From contig JANOVM010000018.1 in NCBI GenBank assembly GCA_031417395.1, positions 1-64,000 on the forward strand: a stretch of DNA of 64,000 nucleotides, given 5' to 3'. The stretch is from JADKIH01 sp031417395 (lineage in GTDB: Bacteria; Bacteroidota; Bacteroidia; AKYH767-A; 2013-40CM-41-45). The position numbers and the translations under genes are program-made. The stretch's first letter is position 1. Each line of letters begins with the position of its first letter. Positions 8,487 through 17,413 of the stretch are shown here, in pieces. The notes under the pieces are model-generated. The model saw nothing but the letters and a program-made list of their open reading frames with translations, was not told where the DNA came from and made no database searches.

Positions 8487-8624
8487 AGTGTATATGTTTT
8501 TTTATAATTTTTTCGAGTTATTATGGCGAGAGTCAATCATAATGCCATAGGCTAACTACTGGAAAAAATGTCAGTTTACTTAAAAAGGTTTAAAATCGGC
8601 TGAAAATCGAATGTCAAAGAGGCA

Positions 8625-9626
8625 CTAATTGAATTTGAAATTCTTATTCATGGTGGCTGCACTAGTATCAAAAGCTGCAACAGTTGATTGCTTTGGAAAC
8701 CGAGAAACGGTTTTAATATAGCGACTTGTAAAGAGCCCTAAACCATTTTCTACAGTAGTAAATAGTGGTCTTTCCTGTACTACTCCTGTTGCAGGTTTCT
8801 GGAGTTGTATGTAGGTATTGAGGTCTTCGCTTCCTTCAAGGAGAATTATTTCAAATGGCTTTAGTCCCGAAGCCAGAGAATCTATTCGCCGCGTAAAGCC
8901 GGGTTTGTCAGGCACGTTTGCTCCAATAGTTGCAAACAAATTATTTTTATAGAAGCTAAAAATAACCTCACTGGAAGTTAATGCTGTTGGATTGGCAAAA
9001 TACCAATCTACTTTTTGTGCAGTTGAGAGTCCGGTTGCAGGATTTATTTCCCGGTAATTAAATCGGATTATCATTTCATAATAATAGGCATTTTGACCGG
9101 GTGTAAAACGAATTATGAAAGGGGCATTTCCTCCGGCTACAAAGTCAATAGAATCTCCTCCCGGAATTGGACCTGCAATTAAACTGTCAACTATTTTTGT
9201 TCTGGATGTTGCTGCAACACCCGTTTGTCTGTTAGTTACAATTAATTTATACTCGCTGCCATCCTGAAGGATCTTCTGATTAGTTTTATACAATACATAC
9301 TTGCTTGCAAAAACGCCTGTGTCTTTGTCATTATATTCCGACCTGTTTAAGATTATTGTCTGAGCAACAGAATTATTAAAAATCCTTTGCATCTGAACAT
9401 CCAGAACATCACCATAGTTTATAGAGTCTGCTTGCTGAGCCATTACTAATGCATTGCCTTCTCCCAAAAATGCTTTACTTATTCGAATGGATTGCACAGA
9501 ATCATTTGCATTCAGAAGTCCATCGATTACCATAACTTCCTTATAAGGTGCATTAACATCAAAATCAGTCTCACAACCGTAAATAAACAGGCTTGCCAGA
9601 AAAACGTACAGAACTATCTTTTTCAT
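8625..9626 (-). CDS. DUF4249-family lipoprotein
   Basis: 333 aa from the ATG at 9626, whose product starts MKKIVLYVFLASLFIYGC, a clean lipoprotein signal with the acylated Cys at about 18. The mature start CETDFDVNAPYKEVMVIDGLL is typical of DUF4249, a family confined largely to Bacteroidota and often found near TonB-dependent receptors, though none is adjacent here. The rest is beta-rich. The frame stays open upstream to 9734, but those 36 codons would precede the signal peptide and are rejected. A -7 box, TAGATTTG (9639-9632), lies 5 nt upstream of the ATG. Role unknown; outer-membrane or periplasm-facing location inferred. Confidence 0.85.
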   Translation of the reverse strand: MKKIVLYVFLASLFIYGCETDFDVNAPYKEVMVIDGLLNANDSVQSIRISKAFLGEGNALVMAQQADSINYGDVLDVQMQRIFNNSVAQTIILNRSEYNDKDTGVFASKYVLYKTNQKILQDGSEYKLIVTNRQTGVAATSRTKIVDSLIAGPIPGGDSIDFVAGGNAPFIIRFTPGQNAYYYEMIIRFNYREINPATGLSTAQKVDWYFANPTALTSSEVIFSFYKNNLFATIGANVPDKPGFTRRIDSLASGLKPFEIILLEGSEDLNTYIQLQKPATGVVQERPLFTTVENGLGLFTSRYIKTVSRFPKQSTVAAFDTSAATMNKNFKFN

Positions 9627-9746
9627 CGATGCAAATCTATATTTTTTAATCATCCTTGGAAACAAATCAATAATTATTACTTTTCCCGTCCTTTTTAGGG
9701 AATGTCTTTTTATCAATTTCGTCTTTAATCTCAAAATCTACCATAA

Positions 9747-10568
9747 ATGTCAATAGCCGTCAAATCTGAAGAAAAGAAGGTCACCACCCATACCTTACAG
9801 GAAATGAAAAAACGGGGAGAAAAAATAAGCATGCTGACTGCTTATGATTTTTCCCTTGCCAGAATTCTTGATCATGCCGGTATTGATGTTCTTTTAGTGG
9901 GCGATTCTGCCTCTAATGTAATGGCAGGACACGCTACAACCTTGCCAATTACCCTTGATCAAATGATCTATCATGCAGGAGCTGTCGTCCGTGCAGTAAG
10001 CAGAGCTCTTGTGGTTGTTGACCTGCCATTTGGTTCTTATCAGGGTAATTCAAAAGAAGCTTTAAATTCTTCTATTAGAATCATGAAAGAATCCGGCGCT
10101 CATGCTGTGAAAATGGAAGGTGGAAGGGAAATTAAGGATTCTGTTGAGAGAATATTGTCTGCAGGAGTTCCCGTTATGGGCCATTTAGGGCTAACCCCTC
10201 AATCTATCTATAAATTCGGGACCTACGTCGTAAGAGCTAAAGAAGATGCTGAAGCTAAGCGTCTTGTGGAAGACGCTCATATTCTCGCCGAAAGTGGTTG
10301 TTTTGCCATTGTTCTTGAAAAAATACCTGCCCACCTGGCAGAACAGGTAGCTTTAGAAATAAAAATACCGGTCATTGGAATAGGCGCAGGCGGAAAAGTA
10401 GATGGACAAGTGCTTGTTTTACACGATATGTTGGGAATTACGCATGAATTTCACCCCCGGTTTTTAAGGCGCTACCTTAACCTTTATGATGATATAAAAA
10501 ATGCAACCGAAAGGTATATAAACGACGTAAAAAGTTCAGATTTCCCGAACGAAAAGGAACAATATTGA
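9747..10568 (+). CDS. panB: 3-methyl-2-oxobutanoate hydroxymethyltransferase
   Basis: 273 aa, normal length. Transfers a one-carbon unit from methylene-tetrahydrofolate to ketoisovalerate to make ketopantoate, the first committed step to pantothenate and CoA. Family motifs: MLTAYDFSLARILDHAGID, LLVGDSASNVMAGHATTLP (Asp metal ligand), VKMEGG, GHLGLTPQS and VIGIGAGGKVDGQVLVLHD. Divergent from the DUF4249 gene and followed 94 nt later by an RluA-type gene, a pairing frequent in this phylum. Confidence 0.98.
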   Translation: MSIAVKSEEKKVTTHTLQEMKKRGEKISMLTAYDFSLARILDHAGIDVLLVGDSASNVMAGHATTLPITLDQMIYHAGAVVRAVSRALVVVDLPFGSYQGNSKEALNSSIRIMKESGAHAVKMEGGREIKDSVERILSAGVPVMGHLGLTPQSIYKFGTYVVRAKEDAEAKRLVEDAHILAESGCFAIVLEKIPAHLAEQVALEIKIPVIGIGAGGKVDGQVLVLHDMLGITHEFHPRFLRRYLNLYDDIKNATERYINDVKSSDFPNEKEQY

Positions 10569-10662
10569 GTCGTTTCCGAAATTCGTACGTATGAGATCTT
10601 AAGGGTATTAATTTCTAAAAAAAATGCCTGCTTATTACTCATTTTTTTTCAAATCTTAATGT

Positions 10663-11346
10663 ATGGATATTCTCTTTGAAGATAATCACTTAATCGCTTT
10701 AAATAAAAAATCGGGCGAAATTGTTCAGGGTGATAAAACCGGCGACAAACCTTTAAGCGAAATTGTAAAAGATTATCTTAAAGAAAAATACAATAAGCCC
10801 GGTGCTGCTTTTATAGGCGTTGTTCACCGAATCGACAGACCTGTAACAGGAGTAATAATATTTGCCCGCACCAGTAAAGCGCTGGTTCGAATGAATGAAT
10901 TATTCAGAGAGAAAAAAGTTAAGAAAACTTATTGGGCTGTTGTAAAAAATAAGCCCGAAGAAGATTCAGGTACTTTGATTCATTACCTTAAAAAGGACGA
11001 AAAGAATAATAAAAGTAAAGCTTTTGATAAAGAGGTTCCCGGTTCTTTACGATCCTGGCTCGATTATAAAGTTATTGGAAAATCTGACAATTTTTATCTT
11101 ATCGAAGTTTCACCTCAAACGGGAAGACATCATCAGATTCGTGTTCAGTTGGCTGCTATTGGTTGTCCAATAAAAGGAGACGTAAAATATGGTTTTCAAC
11201 GCTCGAATGAAGATGGCTCCATTCACCTGCATGCCAGGAAGGTTGATTTCATTCACCCCGTTAAGAAAAATGAAATAAGTCTCATTGCCCCTGTTCCGGA
11301 TGAAAAAATCTGGAAATTTTTTGAAGAAAGTGTTCTTCAGCTATAG
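10663..11346 (+). CDS. RluA-family pseudouridine synthase
   Basis: 227 aa, a short form without the S4 domain. It isomerises uridine to pseudouridine in rRNA or tRNA. The catalytic Asp is Asp58 in VVHRIDRPVTGVIIFARTS; SPQTGRHHQIRVQLAAIGCP is the second family signature. The target position cannot be read from the sequence. It follows panB on the same strand and faces the DoxX gene convergently, 49 nt from its end. Confidence 0.93.
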   Translation: MDILFEDNHLIALNKKSGEIVQGDKTGDKPLSEIVKDYLKEKYNKPGAAFIGVVHRIDRPVTGVIIFARTSKALVRMNELFREKKVKKTYWAVVKNKPEEDSGTLIHYLKKDEKNNKSKAFDKEVPGSLRSWLDYKVIGKSDNFYLIEVSPQTGRHHQIRVQLAAIGCPIKGDVKYGFQRSNEDGSIHLHARKVDFIHPVKKNEISLIAPVPDEKIWKFFEESVLQL

Positions 11347-11395
11347 TGTAACCTCAGCTTTAGCTTTTTCTATAAACCTTTTTCAAAGCTTAAAA

Positions 11396-12511
11396 TCATT
11401 TAGTCAATAAGCTTTTCACCTCATCGTATGAAGGAAAGTCATTATAATGCCACATAGCGGTTACAGTGCCGTCTTTCAATAGCATCAATCCCGGATTAGA
11501 ACGGATCATTGTCTTTAGCATAGTAGCATCTGAATAATAATATTCAAACATTGAATTATGCTTATGTCTGAAATCATCAACTTCTTTCACTGAAGCAGAT
11601 GTTAGTCCGATAAATTCAATACCATCACGCTGACATAAAGCAACAAAATCGTTTACTCTGTTTTGTACATCAACATCAGTATGGTTTAGTTCATATGCAA
11701 CAAGAAGAAAAACATTTTTCATGGATAAAACATCCTTGGTAATTTCTGTACCATCAGCAGTGTTAATAGAAAAATCATGGATCGGTGCCTTGTCTCCTTC
11801 TCTAATAACTTTATCTTTTCTATCAACAAACTTGTATGTATCGTCAATGGTTTTTAACTGATCCATATTCAATTCAACATTCTTGCCGTCTTTCTCATAG
11901 ATAAAAACCATAACAATACTGTCTTTAATCGCATTGGGAGGCAGTTGCATTCCTTGCGTAATACTTTTGCCGACTGCATACGGACGAAAATCTATTACAG
12001 GTAAATGGCGGTAACAATAAAGTGAAAACAAAAAGGAAGCAATAAAACCGCCATAAGCCATTAAAGTAGAAAGTTTGTCTCCAAAAAGAGGTTTAATATC
12101 ATTTTTACCTATGAAGATAAAGAAGATGAGAATGAGCAGAACGACATCTTTCATGAACGATTGAAATGGCTTTAAATGCAAAGCATCGCCAAAGCAGCCG
12201 CAGTCCTTCACTACATCAAATTTCCATGACCAGAAAGTCAGGAATGTAAAAAAAACTATCATTAAAAGAAGTGACCAGGATGTGAATTGCATTTTAGCAC
12301 CAAGTAAAAGTGCTACTCCTAGACCTATTTCAAAAGCGCATATTCCAATAGCCATCCATAATGAAATACTGCTAAGCCAGGGCATATGAAAGACAGTAAA
12401 ATACTCATCGAGCTTATAGGAAAACCCTAATGGATCATTGGCTTTAATAAAGCCGGAAATGATAAATAAAATTCCGACAAAAATTCTGGATATCTGGGAA
12501 ATTACTTTCAT
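11396..12511 (-). CDS. DoxX/BT_3928-type membrane protein with thioredoxin-like C-terminal domain
   Basis: 371 aa. The N-terminal half has about four membrane helices in the DoxX/MauE arrangement, including the KDCGCFGDALHLKP motif (about 100-115) seen in this group. A further helix leads to a C-terminal domain (about 225-371) that looks like a thioredoxin fold (GDKAPIHDFSINTADG, FVALCQRDGIEFIGLTSAS, NPGLMLLKDGTVTAMWH) but has no CxxC active site. Inferred role: membrane redox or thiol handling; not established. It lies 72 nt downstream of the DUF1599 gene, a pairing seen across Bacteroidota. Confidence 0.85.
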   Translation of the reverse strand: MKVISQISRIFVGILFIISGFIKANDPLGFSYKLDEYFTVFHMPWLSSISLWMAIGICAFEIGLGVALLLGAKMQFTSWSLLLMIVFFTFLTFWSWKFDVVKDCGCFGDALHLKPFQSFMKDVVLLILIFFIFIGKNDIKPLFGDKLSTLMAYGGFIASFLFSLYCYRHLPVIDFRPYAVGKSITQGMQLPPNAIKDSIVMVFIYEKDGKNVELNMDQLKTIDDTYKFVDRKDKVIREGDKAPIHDFSINTADGTEITKDVLSMKNVFLLVAYELNHTDVDVQNRVNDFVALCQRDGIEFIGLTSASVKEVDDFRHKHNSMFEYYYSDATMLKTMIRSNPGLMLLKDGTVTAMWHYNDFPSYDEVKSLLTK

Positions 12512-12583
12512 AATTATAAATTGTTTTTTTACTTTTTAGACTGAATACCTGTTGCAGATTGATTTCTAAATTAATCAGATTTA

Positions 12584-13165
12584 TCAGGAAGAAAAACCCG
12601 GTCTCATTTTTATCATGGCAAATACTGAATAATTAATGATGTCATAATAATTAGCCTGAACTCCTTCGCTGATTAAAGTTTCACCTTTATTATCCTCTAT
12701 CTGCTTGATTCGTAAAAGTTTCATTAAAATCAGATCGGTCATTGAACTAGTTCTCATGGCTTTCCAGGCTTCTCCATAATCGTGATTCTTATTCTCCATA
12801 AGCCTTTTTGCTTCTTTAACATGAAAATTAAAATGCATTAATACTTCAGCATTATCCATATTAATGTCATGAGTGGAACCAATTTCAGATTGTATCAAAG
12901 CAATTATGCAATAGTTGATTATTCCTAAAAACTCATCACCAATGCTTTCATTCACTTTCTGAACCCCTTTTTCTTCAACGCTGCGTATGCGCTGGGCTTT
13001 GATGAAAATCTGGTCTGTTAACGAACTGGCACGGAGAATTCTCCAGGAAGTGCCATAATCTTTCATCTTCTTTAAAAAGATCTCCCGGGCTGAATCCGTA
13101 ATTTCATCAAATTGTACTGATGTATTTTCTGCCATAAATTGTGCAGTTTCTACCGTTGATTCCAT
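12584..13165 (-). CDS. DUF1599 protein with internal duplication
   Basis: 193 aa, soluble, helical. It consists of two similar halves: KMKDYGTSWRILRASSLTDQ (about 34-52) matches KNHDYGEAWKAMRTSSMTDL (about 126-144), and IINYCIIALIQ matches IINYSVFAMIK, with an offset of about 93 residues. The DYG-x2-W and (R/K)-(I/L)-R-x2-E patterns are those of DUF1599, sometimes linked to nucleotide metabolism; no activity can be assigned from sequence. Same operon direction as the DoxX protein, divergent from folP across a 34-nt gap. Confidence 0.85.
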   Translation of the reverse strand: MESTVETAQFMAENTSVQFDEITDSAREIFLKKMKDYGTSWRILRASSLTDQIFIKAQRIRSVEEKGVQKVNESIGDEFLGIINYCIIALIQSEIGSTHDINMDNAEVLMHFNFHVKEAKRLMENKNHDYGEAWKAMRTSSMTDLILMKLLRIKQIEDNKGETLISEGVQANYYDIINYSVFAMIKMRPGFSS

Positions 13166-13199
13166 TTATTCAACAGGATTTATAATTTCGTGCTTTATT

Positions 13200-14072
13200 A
13201 TGAATTTTAACGACGGCGAAGATACATTTTTTCAAATGAAGAAATCCTTAAACTGCAGGGGAATGCTTTTGGATTTATCAACACCTGCTATTATGGGAAT
13301 CCTGAATATTACGCCGGATTCATTTTATGATGGCGGTAAATTTCAGAATGAAACTTCCATTTTCAATGCTGTAGAAGCAATGATAAAAGAAGGGGTTGAT
13401 ATAATAGATATTGGCGGACAATCAACACGCCCGGGTGCATTAAGGGTGCTACCTGATAAAGAATGGAATCGTATCTCCTCTACTCTGCGTATGATTGCTG
13501 ACAAATTCCCCAATGCCATACTATCTGTTGATACATTCTATGCAGAAGTTGCTGAAAAGGCTTTTCAGGCAGGAGCATCTATTATCAACGATATTTCAGC
13601 CGGCGAATTTGATAAAAACATGCTCCCTTTTATTGCCAAAAGCCGGATTCCTTATATAGTCATGCATAAAAAAGGGGAACCTGAAAACATGCAGGAAAAT
13701 CCATTATACGAAGATGTTGTCAATGAAGTACTGTCCTTTTTCATCGACAAAATTGGTCAACTAAAGAATCTTGGAATTTATGATGTAGTAATCGATCCGG
13801 GATTTGGTTTCGGAAAGACTGTTTTACACAATTATTCCCTGTTAAAAAACCTTAAAACATTTAAGATATTAAATTGTCCGATATTGGCGGGATTAAGTCG
13901 CAAATCAATGATCACCAAGGTACTTAATGTTAAACCGGTAGAAGCATTGACAGGCACAATTGCCTTAAACACCATCGCCTTGCTTAATGGAGCATCCATA
14001 CTTCGTGTTCACGACATTGGGCAGGCAATTGAAGTCAGAAAATTAATTAAACAATATATGTTCACAGAATAA
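13200..14072 (+). CDS. folP: dihydropteroate synthase
   Basis: 290 aa from the first ATG. Condenses p-aminobenzoate with dihydropterin pyrophosphate to give dihydropteroate for folate; target of sulfonamides. Motifs: IMGILNITPDSFYDGG (pterin site), IDIGGQSTRPG, ILSVDTFYAEVAEKA, IINDISAG, IDPGFGFGKT and AGLSRKSMI. An ATG at 13236 (MKKSLNCRGMLL) gives 278 aa and resembles relatives better at the N-terminus, so the first 12 residues are uncertain. Next to cdaA on the same strand, a common Bacteroidota order. Confidence 0.97.
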   Translation: MNFNDGEDTFFQMKKSLNCRGMLLDLSTPAIMGILNITPDSFYDGGKFQNETSIFNAVEAMIKEGVDIIDIGGQSTRPGALRVLPDKEWNRISSTLRMIADKFPNAILSVDTFYAEVAEKAFQAGASIINDISAGEFDKNMLPFIAKSRIPYIVMHKKGEPENMQENPLYEDVVNEVLSFFIDKIGQLKNLGIYDVVIDPGFGFGKTVLHNYSLLKNLKTFKILNCPILAGLSRKSMITKVLNVKPVEALTGTIALNTIALLNGASILRVHDIGQAIEVRKLIKQYMFTE

Positions 14073-14181
14073 AAACATACGAATGAACTTTACCTCTGTT
14101 TTTAGCAACTTTGCTGAACAAATTATTGAAGCCGGTTATGAAAAAAAACGATTTAGTTATTCTAAAACCTCTTTCTAAATA

Positions 14182-14982
14182 ATGGATCTTTTCCATATAG
14201 GATTCCTGACCATTCGAATTATCGACCTCATCGATATTCTTGTTGTTACTTTTCTGCTTTATAAATTATATAACCTTCTGCGTGGTGGTGTTGCCATTAA
14301 TATTTTTATTGGCCTTCTCACTGTTTATGCATTGTATTGGATTTGCGTGAAGATTCTAAATATGGAATTATTAGGAACCATTTTAGGACAATTTATCAGC
14401 CTGGGATTTATTGCACTGATTATAGTTTTTCAGCAAGAAGTCCGCCGATTTCTCATAGTACTTGGAACGAATAATATATTAGCAAAAAACACCTTTACTA
14501 AGCAGATTCTACCGTGGAACTGGAAGCTTCAAAAAAATCCCCCCCTCGACATAACAGCAATTGCCAAAGCTTGCCGGCATATGTCCAAAGAACAAACAGG
14601 TGCCATTATTGTCCTTGCTAAATCTTCTCAGTTAAAGTACTATTCCAATACCGGTGAAATTATGAATGCTGATATTTCTCAATCACTCATAGAAAGTATC
14701 TTTTTCAAAAACTCCCCTTTACACGATGGTGCTACTATTATTGCCAATAATAAGATTAAAGCAGCAAGATGTGTTTTACCTGTCACAGAAAATATAGAAT
14801 TACCGGCTCATCTGGGTATGCGTCACCGTGCTGCTATTGGGATTACAGAACAAAGTGATGCAATTGCTATAGCAGTCTCGGAGGAAACGGGAGAAATTTC
14901 TCTTTCTAAAGAAGGACAAATTCGAATTGGAATATCCGTTGAAGAACTGGAGAAAACATTACGCAATGAGTTTGAGCAGTAG
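14182..14982 (+). CDS. cdaA: diadenylate cyclase (c-di-AMP synthase), CdaA type
   Basis: 266 aa. Three N-terminal membrane helices (about 10-85) precede a DAC domain that joins two ATP into c-di-AMP. Catalytic DGA is at 182-184 (SPLHDGATIIANN) and RHR at 214-216 (LGMRHRAAIG); SEETGEIS closes the domain. c-di-AMP governs potassium and osmotic balance in bacteria where it has been studied. Placement after folP is the usual context, as glmM or folP neighbours often are. Confidence 0.97.
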   Translation: MDLFHIGFLTIRIIDLIDILVVTFLLYKLYNLLRGGVAINIFIGLLTVYALYWICVKILNMELLGTILGQFISLGFIALIIVFQQEVRRFLIVLGTNNILAKNTFTKQILPWNWKLQKNPPLDITAIAKACRHMSKEQTGAIIVLAKSSQLKYYSNTGEIMNADISQSLIESIFFKNSPLHDGATIIANNKIKAARCVLPVTENIELPAHLGMRHRAAIGITEQSDAIAIAVSEETGEISLSKEGQIRIGISVEELEKTLRNEFEQ

Positions 14983-14984
14983 AA

Positions 14985-15518
14985 TTATTTTTTATTCTTT
15001 TCTTCAAACATCTTAATCAATTCTTCGTCAGTCAAATTTGCATTTAACTGATCCAAGGATGCCCGGGCTGAAGGCGCAAGTTTATGATTGGGAAATTTAT
15101 TTAGAAATTCTTTGTATTTTTCTTTTGCTTTCTCTGTCTCCTTTATCTCAGTTTCCAGAACAAAGGCCTGCATAAATAATGCGGCAGACGATTTTCGGAA
15201 TTCGGGATATTCAATAACCAGTCTGGCAAATAAATTAACCGACTCTTCATGACGTTTCAAGCCATTGGCAAGGTCAGCAGCTTTAAAAAGAAAGTCAGGC
15301 GAAAGCGTGTCTTTAGGATAAGTCTCAACATACTTTAGATAATTCGAATAAACCTTATTTGCCTCTTCCGTATTCAGTCTTTTATTCGTATCGCTATATA
15401 AAACTGCTTCTCCTTTAAAAATTTCATCTGATAATTTTTCATGTGCCGGCTTGCAGGAGCCTATAGCAATAATAAAAATGAAAAATAAAATTCTTTTGAA
15501 TTTGTTAGATGCATTCAT
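14985..15518 (-). CDS. TPR-type lipoprotein
   Basis: 177 aa. Lipoprotein signal ending AIGSC (Cys at about 22), then TPR-like helices (NKVYSNYLKYVETYPKD, SVNLFARLVIEYPEFRKSSA, EKAKEKYKEFLNKFPNHKLA) similar in layout to BamD/YbgF-type proteins. It is 25 nt downstream of def and on the same strand, so likely in a ruvX-def-TPR operon. Possibly an envelope-assembly scaffold; no direct evidence. It ends 2 nt from cdaA, convergent. Confidence 0.8.
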   Translation of the reverse strand: MNASNKFKRILFFIFIIAIGSCKPAHEKLSDEIFKGEAVLYSDTNKRLNTEEANKVYSNYLKYVETYPKDTLSPDFLFKAADLANGLKRHEESVNLFARLVIEYPEFRKSSAALFMQAFVLETEIKETEKAKEKYKEFLNKFPNHKLAPSARASLDQLNANLTDEELIKMFEEKNKK

Positions 15519-15543
15519 CTTTATGATAATTAAATTAAAAAAT

Positions 15544-16101
15544 TTATTTGCCTTTAATAGAAAACCTCATTTTATAATCAACATCTACGACACCTTTGCT
15601 AATGTTCATCAGTTTATTTTTCAAAAGGCGCCGGCGCAAAGGTGAAATTCTATCCGTAAATAAAACACCTTCAATATGATCGTATTCATGCTGAATAATT
15701 CTGGCAGAAATTCCTTTGAATTTTCTCTTGTGAAATTTCCAGTTTTCATCGTAGTATTCAATATACAATTCTTCTCTTCTATCCACATCTTCCCGAACGC
15801 CCGGAATACTTAAACAGCCCTCATTGAATTTCCATTTATTTCCGGATTCTTCAAGGATTACCGGATTAATGAAAACCTGCTTAAAATTAGTTACATCTTC
15901 CTCTTCAAAGGGTTTACCATCAACAATAAATAATCGGATGGAAAGTCCTACCTGAGGAGCTGCAAGTCCAACTCCGTTGCTTATGTACATGGTTTCATAC
16001 ATATTCGCTATGAGTTCATTCAAAGCAGGGTAACTTTTATCAATTTCTGTGGCTCTTTTTTTCAGAACCGGATCTCCATATGCAATAATCGGGAAAACCA
16101 T
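15544..16101 (-). CDS. def: peptide deformylase
   Basis: 185 aa. Removes the formyl group from the starting Met of new proteins. All three motifs are present: GVGLAAPQVG (41-52, Gln50), EGCLSIPG (Cys96) and QHEYDHIEG (His138, Glu139, His142), the last two supplying the metal ligands. Six bases downstream of ruvX, so co-transcribed. Confidence 0.98.
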   Translation of the reverse strand: MVFPIIAYGDPVLKKRATEIDKSYPALNELIANMYETMYISNGVGLAAPQVGLSIRLFIVDGKPFEEEDVTNFKQVFINPVILEESGNKWKFNEGCLSIPGVREDVDRREELYIEYYDENWKFHKRKFKGISARIIQHEYDHIEGVLFTDRISPLRRRLLKNKLMNISKGVVDVDYKMRFSIKGK

Positions 16102-16107
16102 TTTATA

Positions 16108-16524
16108 TTAACCTTTATTCATTTCCATAAACGATTGAAGAATAAGGACAGCGCTCCGCTTATCAATTAACTCCTTATTTCTTCTGTCTGACTTTTTCGT
16201 GCCATCCAAAAGCATCGATTCTTTTGCAATTTTAGATGTAAAGCGTTCATCAATGGTTTTTACAGGGATTTCAGGGAAAGCCTTGTATAACTTTTTGATG
16301 AATTCTTCTACAAAAGGTGCATTTGACGATGGTGTATTATTCATTTGTACGGGCATTCCAATCACAAAAAACTCAACATGTTCATGCTTCAGGTAACTTT
16401 TCAAATAATCAATTACCTTTCCGGAATGAACAGTGTCCAATGCAGTAGCAATAATTCTTTCAGGATCCGTTACTGCTAAACCGATACGTTTTGTTCCATA
16501 GTCAATTGCCATTATTCTGGACAT
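16108..16524 (-). CDS. ruvX: YqgF/RuvX RNase H-fold protein (Holliday junction resolvase-like)
   Basis: 138 aa from the ATG at 16524 (MSRIMAIDYGTKRIGLAVTDP). RNase H-like fold with catalytic Asp in IMAIDYGTKRIG, Glu in TIDERFTS and C-terminal Asp in KKSDRRNKELIDKRSAVLIL. Family members act in pre-16S rRNA processing and possibly in recombination. The frame opens at a TTG at 16530, but that TTG is part of a TATATTTG -7 box (16535-16528), so the ATG two codons later is preferred. First gene of a ruvX-def-TPR operon, divergent from dapD. Confidence 0.95.
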   Translation of the reverse strand: MSRIMAIDYGTKRIGLAVTDPERIIATALDTVHSGKVIDYLKSYLKHEHVEFFVIGMPVQMNNTPSSNAPFVEEFIKKLYKAFPEIPVKTIDERFTSKIAKESMLLDGTKKSDRRNKELIDKRSAVLILQSFMEMNKG

Positions 16525-16527
16525 GCG

Positions 16528-16535
16528 CAAATATA
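16528..16535 (-). promoter_or_regulatory. -7 element of the ruvX-def operon
   Basis: TATATTTG on the minus strand, a full TAnnTTTG match, ends 3 nt before the ruvX ATG. No TTG was found at the expected -33 position, so this is only a -7 candidate. Confidence 0.35.
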
Positions 16536-16558
16536 GTTTAAGTTAGGGAAACTTTTAT

Positions 16559-16588
16559 TTGAAGTTAACAGAGAGTAGTTTTTCTTTG
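16559..16588 (+). promoter_or_regulatory. promoter of dapD operon
   Basis: TTG at 16559-16561, 19-nt spacer, TTTCTTTG at 16581-16588 (one mismatch from TAnnTTTG), 15 nt before the ATG at 16604. The TTG is the one that could be mistaken for a start codon of a longer dapD. Confidence 0.45.
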
Positions 16589-16603
16589 CAAAAAATAATA
16601 ATC

Positions 16604-17410
16604 ATGAAGGAAATAATCGAAAATGCTTGGGATAACAGGGAACTTCTAAAAGAAGAAAAAACAAGAAAATGTATTGAAGATATAATTGAAAAACTCGATA
16701 GCGGCGAACTTCGTGTGGCTGAACCTTCCGGGGATGAATGGATAGTAAACGAATGGATAAAAAAAGCGGTAATCCTCTATTTTCCAATACGGCAAATGGA
16801 AACAACGACAGCCGGCCCCTTGGAATTCCATGACAAAATGAAATTGAAAAAGAACTATGCCTCTTTGGGTGTCAGGGTTGTACCGCATGGCATTGCCCGT
16901 TATGGAAGCTTCCTGGCAAAAAACGTTATCCTAATGCCCTCATATGTGAATATTGGGGCCTATGTTGATGAAGGTACAATGGTAGACACATGGGCAACCG
17001 TTGGATCATGCGCTCAAATAGGTAAAAATGTGCACTTAAGCGGCGGAGTTGGTATAGGAGGTGTTCTGGAACCTGTTCAGGCTTCACCGGTGATCATAGA
17101 AGACAATTGCTTTATAGGTTCTCGCTGCATCGTTGTTGAAGGCGTAAGGGTCCAAAAAGAAGCTGTTTTGGGTGCCAATGTTGTTCTTACCATGTCCACT
17201 AAAATCATTGACGTTACCGGGAAATCACCGGTCGAATATAAAGGTATTATTCCTTCATGCTCTGTGGTTATTCCCGGATCTTATTCCAAAACTTTCAATG
17301 CAGGAGAATATCAGGTACCCTGCGCACTTATTATCGGAAAGAGAAAAGAAAGTACCGATAAAAAAACTTCCTTAAATCAAGCCTTGCGTGATTTCAGTAT
17401 ATCCGCTTAA
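16604..17410 (+). CDS. dapD: tetrahydrodipicolinate N-succinyltransferase
   Basis: 268 aa from the ATG at 16604 (MKEIIENAWDNRELLKEEKT), which matches the family N-terminus; 15 extra codons upstream to a TTG overlap the promoter. Succinylates tetrahydrodipicolinate with succinyl-CoA in the succinylase branch of lysine/diaminopimelate synthesis. Left-handed beta-helix of hexapeptide repeats (about 90-220), with VDTWATVGSCAQIGKNVHLSGGVGIGG as core and EDNCFIGSRCIVVEGV. First gene of a tight run with a glycosyltransferase, tsaC and cca. Confidence 0.97.
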   Translation: MKEIIENAWDNRELLKEEKTRKCIEDIIEKLDSGELRVAEPSGDEWIVNEWIKKAVILYFPIRQMETTTAGPLEFHDKMKLKKNYASLGVRVVPHGIARYGSFLAKNVILMPSYVNIGAYVDEGTMVDTWATVGSCAQIGKNVHLSGGVGIGGVLEPVQASPVIIEDNCFIGSRCIVVEGVRVQKEAVLGANVVLTMSTKIIDVTGKSPVEYKGIIPSCSVVIPGSYSKTFNAGEYQVPCALIIGKRKESTDKKTSLNQALRDFSISA

Positions 17411-17413
17411 GAA

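Noticed and set aside
8560..8585. Heat-shock operator upstream of dnaK (TGTCAGTTTACT)
   Set aside because: Only one half-site-like string; no inverted partner and no CIRCE element, so not supported.
9627..9734. N-terminal extension of the DUF4249 protein
   Set aside because: It would place 36 charged residues before a clear lipoprotein signal peptide and overlap the -7 box.
16559..16603. dapD start at TTG 16559
   Set aside because: The TTG fits a -33 promoter box and the extra 15 residues are not part of the family; ATG 16604 matches relatives.
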